The notes under the pieces are model-generated. The model saw only the letters and a list, made by a program, of their open reading frames with translations. It did not search any database and was not told where the DNA came from. The position numbers and the translations under genes are program-made. Below are positions 34,539-43,088 of a stretch of DNA of 64,000 bases, piece by piece (position 1 is the stretch's first letter; each line of letters starts with the position of its first letter). The DNA comes from JBBIQH01 sp964475945 (GTDB lineage: Archaea > Thermoproteota > Nitrososphaeria > Nitrososphaerales > Nitrosocaldaceae). The stretch covers positions 154,593 through 218,592 of the forward strand of contig CAYYYF010000002.1 in NCBI GenBank assembly GCA_964475945.1, in the 5' to 3' direction.

Positions 34539-35974
34539 TTATCTACACACCTCTTAACATACTTGATATTCTCAAATGCATATGCCACTCTTAAGAGCAG
34601 ATGCTCATCTAAGTGCTTTGCCATCAGCTGTAGGCCTATAGGCAATCCATTATGTATCTCAGCAGGGATGGATAATGCTGGTATCCCTGCTAGATTTGCT
34701 AATACTGTACATATATCAAGTGTATACAACTTCAATGGATCATCTATCCTCTCGCCTATCTTGAATGGAGGTATAGGCATGGTTGGTATTGCTAATATAG
34801 CATACCCTTTGAACAGCCTTAGCATCTCATCCCTTATCAACGCCCTTGCTATCTGTGCTTTCATGTAGTATCTACCATAGTAGCCTGAGGAGAGTATGTA
34901 TGTTCCTAGCATTATCCTCTTCTTAACCTCATCACCAAAGAGGTTCCTTACCCTTGAGTAGAATGTATTCCATGACATACCATCTGGTTGCATAGTATAA
35001 CCATACCTTACACCATCATACCTAGCAAGGTTGCTACTTGCCTCTGCCATTGCTATAACATAGTATGCTGGTAGAGCATACTCAATAGATTCTAGAGTAA
35101 CCTCCTCTATAGTAAATCCTAGATCCTCAAGTATATCTAACGAATCATAGAAGACCTTCTTAACCTCATCACTGCAGTTATCAACTATACTCCTTATAAC
35201 CCCTACCTTCATACCATTGAAGTCAGATTCAAGGTTAAGGTAGTTAGCGTTATTACTGCTAATGGTTGTATCATCATACATATCATGCCCTGCTGTTGAT
35301 TCAAGTAGTAATGCTAGATCCTTTACAGATCTAGCCATAAGGCCTATACACTCAAGGCTATTAGCATATGAGATGAGTCCATACCTACTCAATAGTCCAT
35401 ATGTTGGCTTCAAACCAAGCACTGAGCAGAAGCTTGCAGGACACCTTACAGAGCCTCCAGTATCAGATCCTAATGCTAGAGTTGCCTCTGATGCTGCTAA
35501 TGCAGCTGCACTACCACCAGATGAGCCTCCTGCTACCCTAGTTGTATCCCATGGGTTATGGGTAACATTGAATGCACTGAACTCTGTGCTAGAGCCCATA
35601 CCAAATTCATCCATATTTGTCTTCCCTATTATTATTGCACCTTCTGCTTTTAGTTTAGATACAACAGTAGCATCGTAGACTGGTATGTAATCCTCTAGTA
35701 TCTTACTTGCACATGTTGTCCTTATTCCTTTAGTTGATATGTTATCCTTAACTGCGATAGGCACTCCTAGGAGTAATCCTTTTCCATTACCGTTCTTAAC
35801 CTCCTTATCTATCCTTCTTGCCTCCTCTAATGCACTGCTATTAATGGTTATGTAAGCATTTATCCTCTCATCATACTTGCCTATCCTCTCAAGCATCCTT
35901 GCAATGAAATCCTCAGCACTTATGGAACCATTCCTTAAATGCTCTACAAGCTCATAAGCATTAATACCTATCAT
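34535..35974 (-). CDS. gatA: Asp-tRNA(Asn)/Glu-tRNA(Gln) amidotransferase subunit A
   Basis: The 479-residue amidase-signature protein has the catalytic Lys in VPIAVKDNI, the cis-Ser/Ser pair in AGGSSGGSAAAL and GSDTGGSVRCPASFC. It releases ammonia from glutamine or asparagine for GatB. It lies between gatC (7 bases upstream) and gatB (4-base overlap). Confidence 0.96.
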   Translation of the reverse strand: MIGINAYELVEHLRNGSISAEDFIARMLERIGKYDERINAYITINSSALEEARRIDKEVKNGNGKGLLLGVPIAVKDNISTKGIRTTCASKILEDYIPVYDATVVSKLKAEGAIIIGKTNMDEFGMGSSTEFSAFNVTHNPWDTTRVAGGSSGGSAAALAASEATLALGSDTGGSVRCPASFCSVLGLKPTYGLLSRYGLISYANSLECIGLMARSVKDLALLLESTAGHDMYDDTTISSNNANYLNLESDFNGMKVGVIRSIVDNCSDEVKKVFYDSLDILEDLGFTIEEVTLESIEYALPAYYVIAMAEASSNLARYDGVRYGYTMQPDGMSWNTFYSRVRNLFGDEVKKRIMLGTYILSSGYYGRYYMKAQIARALIRDEMLRLFKGYAILAIPTMPIPPFKIGERIDDPLKLYTLDICTVLANLAGIPALSIPAEIHNGLPIGLQLMAKHLDEHLLLRVAYAFENIKYVKRCVDN

Positions 35975-35981
35975 ACAGATA

Positions 35982-36275
35982 TCATACTATCCTTGGTGCC
36001 TTTATGAACCTATCCTTAATGTTCTTTGCCACTGTAAGCATATCCTCTTTACATGGAAGTACTGCATCATCCCTAAACTCATCTATATGTTTGAGTGTAT
36101 AATACTTTACATCCTTTAACTCTACCTTATCAAGTATGTTAAAGTACTCTAAGATCTTATCCATATGCTTTGTATAGGTATTAATGGAATCATCATCTAT
36201 ACTTATCCTTGCAAGATGTGCTAAATGCTTAACCTCATCAATGCTTATAGGCATACTGCTACTATCCCTATGCAT
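35982..36275 (-). CDS. gatC: Asp-tRNA(Asn)/Glu-tRNA(Gln) amidotransferase subunit C
   Basis: The 97-residue protein shows the GatC pattern IDEVKHLAHLARISIDDDSI...MDKILEYFNILDKVELKDV and FRDDAVLPC. GatC stabilises GatAB. It heads the gatCAB operon. M8 (MPISIDEV) is an alternative start. Confidence 0.93.
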   Translation of the reverse strand: MHRDSSSMPISIDEVKHLAHLARISIDDDSINTYTKHMDKILEYFNILDKVELKDVKYYTLKHIDEFRDDAVLPCKEDMLTVAKNIKDRFIKAPRIV

Positions 36276-36289
36276 AATATAAAATTTAT

Positions 36290-36505
36290 TTAAAAGCCTC
36301 TCTTTGAGTATAGTATCTTATCGCCTCTCTTAACATAGACTATCCTACTTGCTGGTATAGTCTGAAAGTTCTCAGAGAGTTCTAAGAACTCCTTGAGTGT
36401 AACATCCTTTAGCCTATCCATATCCCTATAGCATACAGTATACATGTTGATATCATCTGCATGTATAGCCTTGCTTATTACCTCTTCTAGTAAGCCTTTC
36501 CTCAT
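36290..36505 (-). CDS. MJ1316/DUF504 RNA-end-recognition family protein
   Basis: The 71-residue protein ends IPASRIVYVKRGDKILYSKRG, matching the DUF504/MJ1316 family, whose core is a short domain ending IP.HRI.YIK..G..VW. The domain is predicted to recognise RNA cyclic-phosphate or capped ends. The start overlaps the stop of the upstream regulator by 4 bases, and gatC follows 15 bases later. Confidence 0.75.
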   Translation of the reverse strand: MRKGLLEEVISKAIHADDINMYTVCYRDMDRLKDVTLKEFLELSENFQTIPASRIVYVKRGDKILYSKRGF

Positions 36506-37356
36506 TCCACAACCTTTATCTTACTTACATCAAGTGTGCTAGATCTACCCCAGTAGTAGTTGAATATATCCACACAAAGGCTATGGAATGGCTCATCATC
36601 ACCTATAAGCAATATATTCATATCAAAGCCCATATCATGGGTCAATGGCATCATAGCAGCACTACTCTCAGTTATATACAATGCTACACCTACATGCTCC
36701 ACGAACCTACACGTTATGCTCCCCTTTCTATCATACTCATGTATCCTCCTTACCACATCACTATCAAATATCTCTCTTGGGAAGACGGTCTCCCCTGTTA
36801 GAATTATACGTATATCAACACCCTTCTCTACAAGGTCTAGTATTATGTTACCCTCCTCATACCATGCCTGTGCAACTATGATGTTAAGATACTCCCTTGC
36901 ACTACTCTCCAATGCCTTCAACTTCTCTAGCACAGAGGATACGCTCTTAACTATCTTGCAATAAGCAAGTTCATTGAGCCTACTCCTAAACCGCATAGGC
37001 AAGTATGAGAATGTATACCTATTCATCAACCCCCTAATCTTTGTTAGGAATTGAAAGTAGGAGAGTTCATATGCTATTATCCTACCATACTCTGTAAGTG
37101 CAAACTTTGCATCAGCATTCTTTACTACTATACCTGCATTAACTAACCTTGTAATATTCCTATGTGCATCCTGTATAGATATGTTAAGGTCCCTTGCTAT
37201 GCTACTTAATCTCATAGGCGAGTTGCTCAACTTTGATATTATGGCGTATCTGGTAGAACTTGCAAGCTCTATAAATACTTCCTCCAACATATCATACTCT
37301 ATACTGTAATTACTGTAATCATTCTCACCTTTAATTATGAGATTCTCTTCATGCAT
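36502..37356 (-). CDS. ArsR/FilR1-type transcriptional regulator
   Basis: The 284-residue protein has an N-terminal winged helix (VFIELASSTRYAIISKLSNSPMRLSSIARDLNISIQDAHRNITRLVNAGI) and a middle/C-terminal domain (DIRIILTGETVFPREIF...ALYITESSAAMMPLTHDMGFDMNILLIGDDEPFHSLCVDIF) typical of the FilR1 family of COG4742. The effector is unknown. Its position ahead of the DUF504 and gat genes suggests co-transcription. Confidence 0.8.
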   Translation of the reverse strand: MHEENLIIKGENDYSNYSIEYDMLEEVFIELASSTRYAIISKLSNSPMRLSSIARDLNISIQDAHRNITRLVNAGIVVKNADAKFALTEYGRIIAYELSYFQFLTKIRGLMNRYTFSYLPMRFRSRLNELAYCKIVKSVSSVLEKLKALESSAREYLNIIVAQAWYEEGNIILDLVEKGVDIRIILTGETVFPREIFDSDVVRRIHEYDRKGSITCRFVEHVGVALYITESSAAMMPLTHDMGFDMNILLIGDDEPFHSLCVDIFNYYWGRSSTLDVSKIKVVE

Positions 37357-37462
37357 TGAGATATTAATGCGATGGAAGTATTTAAGGATTGGCTAACAGT
37401 ATTTACTAGTACATGGTTGAAATGATGACGGCAATATAAAGAAGGTATGCTAGTATGCTGAT

Positions 37463-37867
37463 CTACTGCTTCTCAGCACTAGACCTCTCATCTACATTAC
37501 TCCTCTCAACCCTCTTACTCTTTGCTATAAGTAATGCTAGTAGGGCAACATAGGCTACTTGAAATACCTGCATAGCTATACCCATCTCATTAACTGGTAA
37601 GCCTCTCTTAGTTATTGGATTAGGCATCCTAGTGATAGCCCAGAGTACTATCAAGCCTATAGTACCTCCCATGCCTGTATAATACCATACCCTACCATAC
37701 ATCCTTATAGTAGGTAATACCCAGAATACTTGTAGTATACCTGCAATAAGGAAGAATATGCCAGTGTTGATATTAAACTCTATCAATCTAGGTACCATTA
37801 TAAGGTGCAGTATACCTGCTATAGCAGTAGTTCCTGATGCTGCATATGCTATTGGCTTTATACTCAT
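37463..37867 (-). CDS. Four-helix integral membrane protein of unknown function, intact copy
   Basis: The 134-residue protein has four hydrophobic segments (PIAYAASGTTAIAGILHLIMV; IFFLIAGILQVFWVLPTI; WYYTGMGGTIGLIVLWAIT; AMQVFQVAYVALLALLIA) and a charged tail (KSKRVERSNVDERSSAEKQ). A His in the first helix and the size recall small cytochrome- or copper-associated proteins of this phylum, but function is unknown. The first 228 coding bases are repeated exactly at 39823-40050. Confidence 0.7.
   Translation of the reverse strand: MSIKPIAYAASGTTAIAGILHLIMVPRLIEFNINTGIFFLIAGILQVFWVLPTIRMYGRVWYYTGMGGTIGLIVLWAITRMPNPITKRGLPVNEMGIAMQVFQVAYVALLALLIAKSKRVERSNVDERSSAEKQ
37635..37862. repeat. 228-bp perfect direct repeat, left copy
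   Basis: These bases (inside the membrane-protein gene) are identical, by reading both copies, to 39823-40050, offset 2188 bases, same orientation. The repeats bracket the restriction-modification genes. Confidence 0.92.
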
Positions 37868-38255
37868 AACATATTTATCATTAGGCTATCTTATAACCAT
37901 ATGTAAAGTCTGGAGTTTATATTATCGGATAGAGTTTAATTTTAGTATTAGACTGAATAGGTATATCTTATTGATTTAGATCTCATCTATGAGTACCTAT
38001 ATGAAGGATATTAGTAGTCTTCATCAACCTTAACCAAGCCTTTCTGCTCCTCAAAGGCTGATTATCCTTATTCAGATTTCTATAGACTATATTTTTGAGC
38101 CTAATCTTACCTAATGTAGCCTTGGTTCAGATCCCACTATTAACGAATCCCCTAATAATAATAGGTAATCGTATTACCTATTATTACTCATCTTTAAAGG
38201 CAAGGTTTAGTAACCAATAACCTTTAATGATTAGATCGTATTAATAGGTTATAGT
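37868..38255. other. 388-bp gene-free stretch upstream of the methyltransferase
   Basis: This gap holds the presumed minus-strand promoter of the membrane protein near its left edge, a strong palindrome at 38156-38186 and an AT-rich promoter zone before 38256. A GGTTCAGATCCC stretch at about 38114 resembles a tRNA T-loop, but no other tRNA arm fits around it. I see no convincing small gene. Confidence 0.5.
38156..38186. promoter_or_regulatory. 14-bp-arm palindrome, possible operator of the methyltransferase
   Basis: AATAATAGGTAAT - CGT - ATTACCTATTATT (extended by one T/A pair) is a perfect inverted repeat about 70 bases before the methyltransferase start. A partial repeat CGTATTAATAGGTTA occurs at about 38227-38242. 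Small RM systems are often controlled at such sites, though no C-protein gene is seen. A hairpin terminator is an alternative. Confidence 0.45.
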
Positions 38256-39152
38256 ATGAAGAGTAGGATGAGTAAGTTTGGTACATCAAAGAGGGAGAAC
38301 CATGACTCAAAGCCCTTCTATGGTAGGAGACTTTATGATAACCTAAAGATAGATGAGGATAAGCCTGAGGTTGAGAATCCCATCCCTACAGAGGTTATAG
38401 ATAAGGTTATCTGTAAGGATAGTAGAAGGATTGATGAGATACCAGACTCGAGTATCCATCTGATGGTTACATCACCACCATATAATGTAGGTAAGGAGTA
38501 TGATGAGGACCTTGAATTAGATGCCTATCTAAATCTCTTAAAGGAGGTATTCTCTGAGACCTACCGTGTCCTGGTCACAGGTGGGAGGGCTTGCATAAAC
38601 ATAACAAACGTTGGGAGGAAACCATACATCCCCTATCATAAATATATTATAGATATAATGCTTGAGATAGGATTCTTGATGAGAGGAGAGGTTATATGGG
38701 ATAAGGGAGCTGGTGCAGGGGTATCAACAGCATGGGGAAGTTGGTGCTCACCATCAAATCCTACCTTAAGGGATACACATGAGTATATCTTGATATTCTC
38801 GAAGGGAAAGTTCTCAAGGGATGGCAAAGGAAGGGAGAGTACTATAACAAAGGATGAGTTTCTTGAGTATTCTAAGAGCATTTGGAGGTTCCCACCAGAG
38901 TCTGCTGGGAGGGTAGGGCATCCTGCACCATTCCCTGTAGAACTTCCATACAGATGTATCCAACTCTATACCTTCAAGGGCGAAGTAGTCCTTGACCCGT
39001 TCTGTGGTGTAGGGGCTACCTGCATAGCGAGTATAAGAGCAGGAAGACATTTCATAGGGTTCGATATAAACCCTGAGTATGTAGAGAAGGCTAGGAAGAG
39101 GATAAACGAGTATCTGGCCCAAACAAAGCTTACGTCTTATTCCTTCCAATAA
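38256..39152 (+). CDS. Type II DNA methyltransferase (beta class, SPPY; probably N4-cytosine)
   Basis: The 298-residue protein has the catalytic motif TSPPYNVG (residues 72-79) before the SAM-binding motif DPFCGVGAT (247-255), the order of beta-class amino-methyltransferases. Ser in SPPY is usual for N4-cytosine enzymes. The middle (about 145-230) contains the presumed target-recognition part, rich in Gly, Trp and Ser. It overlaps the convergent endonuclease gene by 16 bases. Recognition sequence unknown. M5 is an alternative start. Confidence 0.88.
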   Translation: MKSRMSKFGTSKRENHDSKPFYGRRLYDNLKIDEDKPEVENPIPTEVIDKVICKDSRRIDEIPDSSIHLMVTSPPYNVGKEYDEDLELDAYLNLLKEVFSETYRVLVTGGRACINITNVGRKPYIPYHKYIIDIMLEIGFLMRGEVIWDKGAGAGVSTAWGSWCSPSNPTLRDTHEYILIFSKGKFSRDGKGRESTITKDEFLEYSKSIWRFPPESAGRVGHPAPFPVELPYRCIQLYTFKGEVVLDPFCGVGATCIASIRAGRHFIGFDINPEYVEKARKRINEYLAQTKLTSYSFQ

Positions 39153-39763
39153 TCTACCCATCTTTTATAGGGGTTGTATGGTATCAGTTGCCTCATCCAA
39201 AATATATTAATGAATTTAGTATCTTCATGGGTTATTAATTCTAGCAGGGTCTCTTTACTTATTTCTACTCCCCTTGGATTGGTACCAGCTTTAGGTAGTT
39301 TAAGATAACGTTCTCGCCCAATTCTCTCAAAGAGATCTAGTTGTGTAGCGAGTGGAATATAAAGGAATTTGCCATAGTTATTCCAATTAATCTGGACCAA
39401 CAACATCTTACTCTTGGGAATATAGTTTTGGCGAAACTCTAATGCCTTTTGAGCATCCACTGTCCAGACTACTTTAACCCCGCCCATACCCGTGATGGTT
39501 TTAATGGAGATAGGTTGACCGTATAGCTTTACATCAACCTCAGGCTCAGTAATTGGAATGTTGGTCTCAACACTCTTCTCACCGAATTTGTAGATCAACA
39601 AAGCTATTATAATCCTCTCACGCAAAGAGCCTACTTCCATTCCCACTCTTCCAGCCCTGGATATCTCTAATTCTGCTAATTGAAATAAGTAGGGTAAACG
39701 TCTTTTAATCTTCTCAATTAACTCTTTATCCTCAAATATCTCGATCAACCTACTATGGTTCAA
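39137..39763 (-). CDS. Putative type II restriction endonuclease (PD-(D/E)XK-like)
   Basis: The 208-residue protein lies tail to tail with the methyltransferase. Residues around 66-88 (E66, E73, E75, D77 and K88 in PEVDVKLYGQPISIKT) fit a PD-(D/E)XK-like core with an acidic strand and an IxK strand; the usual (D/E) of (D/E)XK would be Ser86. A basic, aromatic C-terminus (NPYKRWVDYW) may bind DNA. The call rests on the pairing plus this motif. No specific enzyme family is claimed. Confidence 0.65.
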   Translation of the reverse strand: MNHSRLIEIFEDKELIEKIKRRLPYLFQLAELEISRAGRVGMEVGSLRERIIIALLIYKFGEKSVETNIPITEPEVDVKLYGQPISIKTITGMGGVKVVWTVDAQKALEFRQNYIPKSKMLLVQINWNNYGKFLYIPLATQLDLFERIGRERYLKLPKAGTNPRGVEISKETLLELITHEDTKFINIFWMRQLIPYNPYKRWVDYWKE

Positions 39764-39797
39764 GAACTATTATCTTTATATTTATTATAATTAAACT

Positions 39798-40055
39798 TTA
39801 GTGGCAAGGAGGTACCCTCGTTATAGCCCAGAGTACTATCAAGCCTATAGTACCTCCCATGCCTGTATAATACCATACCCTACCATACATCCTTATAGTA
39901 GGTAATACCCAGAATACTTGTAGTATACCTGCAATAAGGAAGAATATGCCAGTGTTGATATTAAACTCTATCAATCTAGGTACCATTATAAGGTGCAGTA
40001 TACCTGCTATAGCAGTAGTTCCTGATGCTGCATATGCTATTGGCTTTATATCCAT
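39798..40055 (-). pseudogene. Truncated duplicate of the four-helix membrane protein gene
   Basis: The first 76 or so codons repeat the gene at 37463-37867 exactly except residue 2 (D for S), after which the sequence diverges and stops after 85 codons (ITRVPPCH). Helices 1-3 remain, helix 4 is lost. It is the right-hand repeat bracketing the restriction-modification module. Confidence 0.8.
39823..40050. repeat. 228-bp perfect direct repeat, right copy
   Basis: Identical to 37635-37862 by side-by-side reading. Outside the repeat the sequences differ, although the upstream regions (37880-37940 and 40070-40120) keep faint similarity, such as AGTTTATA blocks. Confidence 0.92.
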
Positions 40056-40164
40056 ATGGTATCTATGAGCAATATGTCTTACGGTATGTAGGACCTATAG
40101 TTTATAATAGTATTGGACTTAAAGAATGGGCTTAAGATAAATCTAATTAATTGTAAATTAACGA

Positions 40165-41907
40165 TTAATTAATAGAAAGCCTCTTCATAACATAGTTTAT
40201 ATCAAATGCATAACGGGATCTGATCCATGCCTCCTCTACGAAGAACCTTAGAGCAGCTGCGAGCGAGTAATCATCTACTCTTATAGAGTCTGTTAGGAAG
40301 AATCTTAGTAGGGATAGAGAGGATGCTAGTTGCAGTGCCTTCTTCTCAAGCCTTATGGAGAATGGTACCCTATCCATACTCATACTATCAAGTATTAGAG
40401 TGGATGCATGCTCTATCCTCTCAATTACACTATCATCTATAATAACATCCTTTGGATTGAACCTCTCTCTTACTAAATCATCCCTTACCTGTATAGCATA
40501 TACAAGTGTTAGATGATCCCTAATCGAGTCTGCTAGGGTTAACATCTTCTCCTGCATCAAACCCTTCATAAGCTCCCTCTGCCTCCTTGCAAGTTCACTA
40601 TACTTATCCTTAGTTAACCTATGCAATCTACATACCATCCTATCCTCTATAGCCTTAAAGTTTGGATCTCTTATGGTAACACTATAACCACTACCATCTA
40701 TGCTAGTGTTATAGTTTACTGAGAAGAATGATGTAAACCTGTAAGCCTTTATGCTATAGGATTTGGTCTCATACCTTATTATACCCCTCTCCATTGCTAT
40801 CTTCAATGGCTCAACCATCCCTTTGTACTTGAACCACTCATTGAACTCTGTTACTATGAAGTTGAACCTCTTACCCTCATACGCCTCCCCTATGGCAATG
40901 AACTTGGCTGGTGTCATCCCTCCGCAATACCTGTTCATCCCTGGCAAGCCATATGCTGGTACGCTATGCTCCTCGGAGCCTAGTATAAGGTCCTTGATCG
41001 TAAATGTCTTCCCACTACCAGAGTCGCCGAATAGTGCAAGATTGAACCCTGTGCTCAACACCCTTGTATTGTTACTACTTACTATACTGGTATCTGAGAG
41101 CGAGTACTGCTGTGCTATAGCAAGTAATGGGTCAAAGTATAGAGTGCCAAAGAGCTCCTTGAGATGCTCTTCCAATACCCTAACATCAAAGCCTCTACCG
41201 AATGCTATAACCCTATCCAGTCTATCCTCTACAAGTTCATGAAGGTAGGATCTAAACTCCTCCTCCATCTTAAGTATCTGCTCAGACTCTGTATACGCAT
41301 CCTTTGTGCTTAATCTAGGCATGCTTATAGACTCTATAACCTCTCTAACAACAGGTCTAACCTCCTCAAGTAAAGCCCATACTACACCCTTGCCCTTACT
41401 TGGATTATATACTATCCCCCTTCTATCCCTTAGATCCCTTAGTATCTCATCTACCTCGTGGTTACGCATCCTCTCACCATAGAACCTACCTGCTACTGCT
41501 GCTACTGCTGCTACATCTGCATGATCTAACTCTAGTAGGGATCTGAGTATTGCATATGCTCTCCTACCATATACATGTGTTATAACATGCCTAACCTCAC
41601 TCCTCAACTCCTCCCATGAACTCCTATGCTGTAGTATACCATTTGTGAATGTATAGTATCTGCCTCTGAATACCCTATCCTTATGCATGGATAGCATAAG
41701 GATCCTCTCCAACTGCTCATCGCTAAGCATCTTGGCGAGTAGGTTTATGTTAATATCAGTTGTAGGCAAGCCTTCCTGCTGCAGATATCTGATTATACTT
41801 ACTCTAAACCCATAGCATTCATACATATCAAACTCTGGTATAAACCTCTTGAGTAGCAGTATCCTCTCCCTTACCCTCTCATCGTTGCTCGATTCTATCA
41901 ACATCAA
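40165..41907 (-). CDS. AAA+ ATPase with N-terminal winged-helix region, MCM-like
   Basis: The 580-residue protein has a helical/winged-helix N-terminus (ADVAAVAAVAGRFYGERMRNHEVDEILRDLRDRRG, about 130-165), Walker A FGDSGSGKT (293-301), a degenerate Walker B FNFIVTEFNEW, a sensor-like FFSVNYNT and an arginine-rich EDRMVCRLHRLT. The layout recalls MCM-like helicases of archaeal elements. It could be a replication protein or regulator. It is 90 bases downstream of the RHH/zinc gene, likely one transcript. Confidence 0.55.
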   Translation of the reverse strand: MMLIESSNDERVRERILLLKRFIPEFDMYECYGFRVSIIRYLQQEGLPTTDININLLAKMLSDEQLERILMLSMHKDRVFRGRYYTFTNGILQHRSSWEELRSEVRHVITHVYGRRAYAILRSLLELDHADVAAVAAVAGRFYGERMRNHEVDEILRDLRDRRGIVYNPSKGKGVVWALLEEVRPVVREVIESISMPRLSTKDAYTESEQILKMEEEFRSYLHELVEDRLDRVIAFGRGFDVRVLEEHLKELFGTLYFDPLLAIAQQYSLSDTSIVSSNNTRVLSTGFNLALFGDSGSGKTFTIKDLILGSEEHSVPAYGLPGMNRYCGGMTPAKFIAIGEAYEGKRFNFIVTEFNEWFKYKGMVEPLKIAMERGIIRYETKSYSIKAYRFTSFFSVNYNTSIDGSGYSVTIRDPNFKAIEDRMVCRLHRLTKDKYSELARRQRELMKGLMQEKMLTLADSIRDHLTLVYAIQVRDDLVRERFNPKDVIIDDSVIERIEHASTLILDSMSMDRVPFSIRLEKKALQLASSLSLLRFFLTDSIRVDDYSLAAALRFFVEEAWIRSRYAFDINYVMKRLSIN

Positions 41908-41997
41908 CCCCTCCCTATCTAATCTTATTATGTTATTGCGAATATCTTTAGATAAGATACTTGTTATACGCTTACCCTACCATATTACCTCTATTTA

Positions 41998-42390
41998 CTA
42001 CTCTTCTTCCTCTCCTCTAATCTCTGGTTGCTTAAGGCCTCTACTCCTTAATGTAGCGCATATCTCTGGTATAGCAAAGAGGAATCCTACGTGCAAGCAG
42101 TCACCCCTTGAACAGTATCTGCAGTACAACACTCTATCCTTTATCTCAACCTCTACTATCCTATCTATAATGTAATCGTATATGAATGATACATTAGCAT
42201 CTGTGCCTATAAGCTTTAAGAAAGGGCCATACCTTCTAAGGTGCTCATACTGCTCTATATACTCAAAGAGTATGGTCTTTGCTGCATTGCTGAATGTTCT
42301 ACCCTTGAACTTCTCATGCTTCTGTATAAACTCCTCTATCCTCTTGCTCTCCTCCTCCTTCAGCACTATCTGTGTATACCCCTTACGCAT
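41998..42390 (-). CDS. Ribbon-helix-helix-like protein with C-terminal zinc motif
   Basis: The 130-residue protein begins with a short strand and two helices (YTQIVLKEEESKRIEEFIQKHEKFKGRTFSNAAKTILFEYIEQYE), as in RHH DNA-binding proteins, and ends with YCRYCSRGDCLHVGFLFAIPEI, a C-x2-C-x4-C-x-H site like those in several thaumarchaeal small regulators. It is divergent from the TFB-like gene across 83 bases and probably regulates both sides. Confidence 0.6.
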   Translation of the reverse strand: MRKGYTQIVLKEEESKRIEEFIQKHEKFKGRTFSNAAKTILFEYIEQYEHLRRYGPFLKLIGTDANVSFIYDYIIDRIVEVEIKDRVLYCRYCSRGDCLHVGFLFAIPEICATLRSRGLKQPEIRGEEEE

Positions 42391-42473
42391 AGGATATTAT
42401 CATCTGTTCCCATACTTATACTTTATCATAATAGTTCAAAAAGATTTAAATTATACTACTATTTACTAATAAT
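42391..42473. promoter_or_regulatory. Divergent promoter region of the DNA-transfer locus (left)
   Basis: TTTAAATTA at about 42445-42453 lies 21-29 bases before ATG 42474 and fits a TATA box for the plus operon. On the minus strand AAAGTATAAG (about 42413-42422) is placed for the RHH/zinc gene. Confidence 0.4.
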
Positions 42474-43088
42474 ATGGAACAATTGGTACAAGTAGGTACA
42501 TATGATAGATGTAAGCTATGCAATAGCAGGGTTGTATACTCTGATAACTATGAGATAGTATGCCCTAGATGTGGTAGCGTGCTAGGATATGATAACATGA
42601 ATTATAATTACTATACTGCAAGTAGACTTAACCTATACAACATGGTAAGCATAGGATGCAAGGCTATTAGTATAAATAGTAGGGATGAGTTGTCTCTATT
42701 CTCAAACCTATGCGATAGGCTAGGGTTACCAAGGCATATTACCATTGAGTGCTGGAGGAACTATAGAAAGTTAGCAAAGTATCTACACGCAAGTGGTGCT
42801 GAGATAGCAGTGCTAGCAGTATACTTTACATGCAAGAGATACTCGTATCAGTATGATGAGAGTATGCTTATTGATGTAGCAGCATCGATATACTCTAGAT
42901 CATCCTTACCTACGCTTGAGAGGTTGGTATCCAACTTTCTTAACAACATCTATGGATGTGATGATAAGGAGGCTATCCAATTCTACATCACGTTGCTTAA
43001 TAATGATAGGGCAAGGTCCAGGGCTATTAAGGTAAGTATGCTATTAGGGAAGGCTAGCCTTAAGGAGGTGCTCTCGCTTGCTCACTAG
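42474..43088 (+). CDS. TFB-like protein (divergent transcription factor B)
   Basis: The 204-residue protein has an N-terminal zinc ribbon CKLCNSRVVYSDNYEIVCPRCG (about 13-34) followed by a cyclin-like region (LCDRLGLPRHITIECWRNYRKLAKYLHASGAEIAVLAVYFTCKR). Chromosomal TFB is about 300 residues with two cyclin repeats; this one is shorter and lacks a clear B-finger. It may redirect RNA polymerase to the locus's own promoters. First gene of the plus operon. Confidence 0.7.
   Translation: MEQLVQVGTYDRCKLCNSRVVYSDNYEIVCPRCGSVLGYDNMNYNYYTASRLNLYNMVSIGCKAISINSRDELSLFSNLCDRLGLPRHITIECWRNYRKLAKYLHASGAEIAVLAVYFTCKRYSYQYDESMLIDVAASIYSRSSLPTLERLVSNFLNNIYGCDDKEAIQFYITLLNNDRARSRAIKVSMLLGKASLKEVLSLAH

Noticed and set aside
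38105..38130. GGTTCAGATCCC resembling a tRNA T-loop, possible tRNA fragment or attachment site
   Set aside because: No acceptor, D or anticodon arm can be drawn around it, and no second copy of the surrounding sequence was seen.
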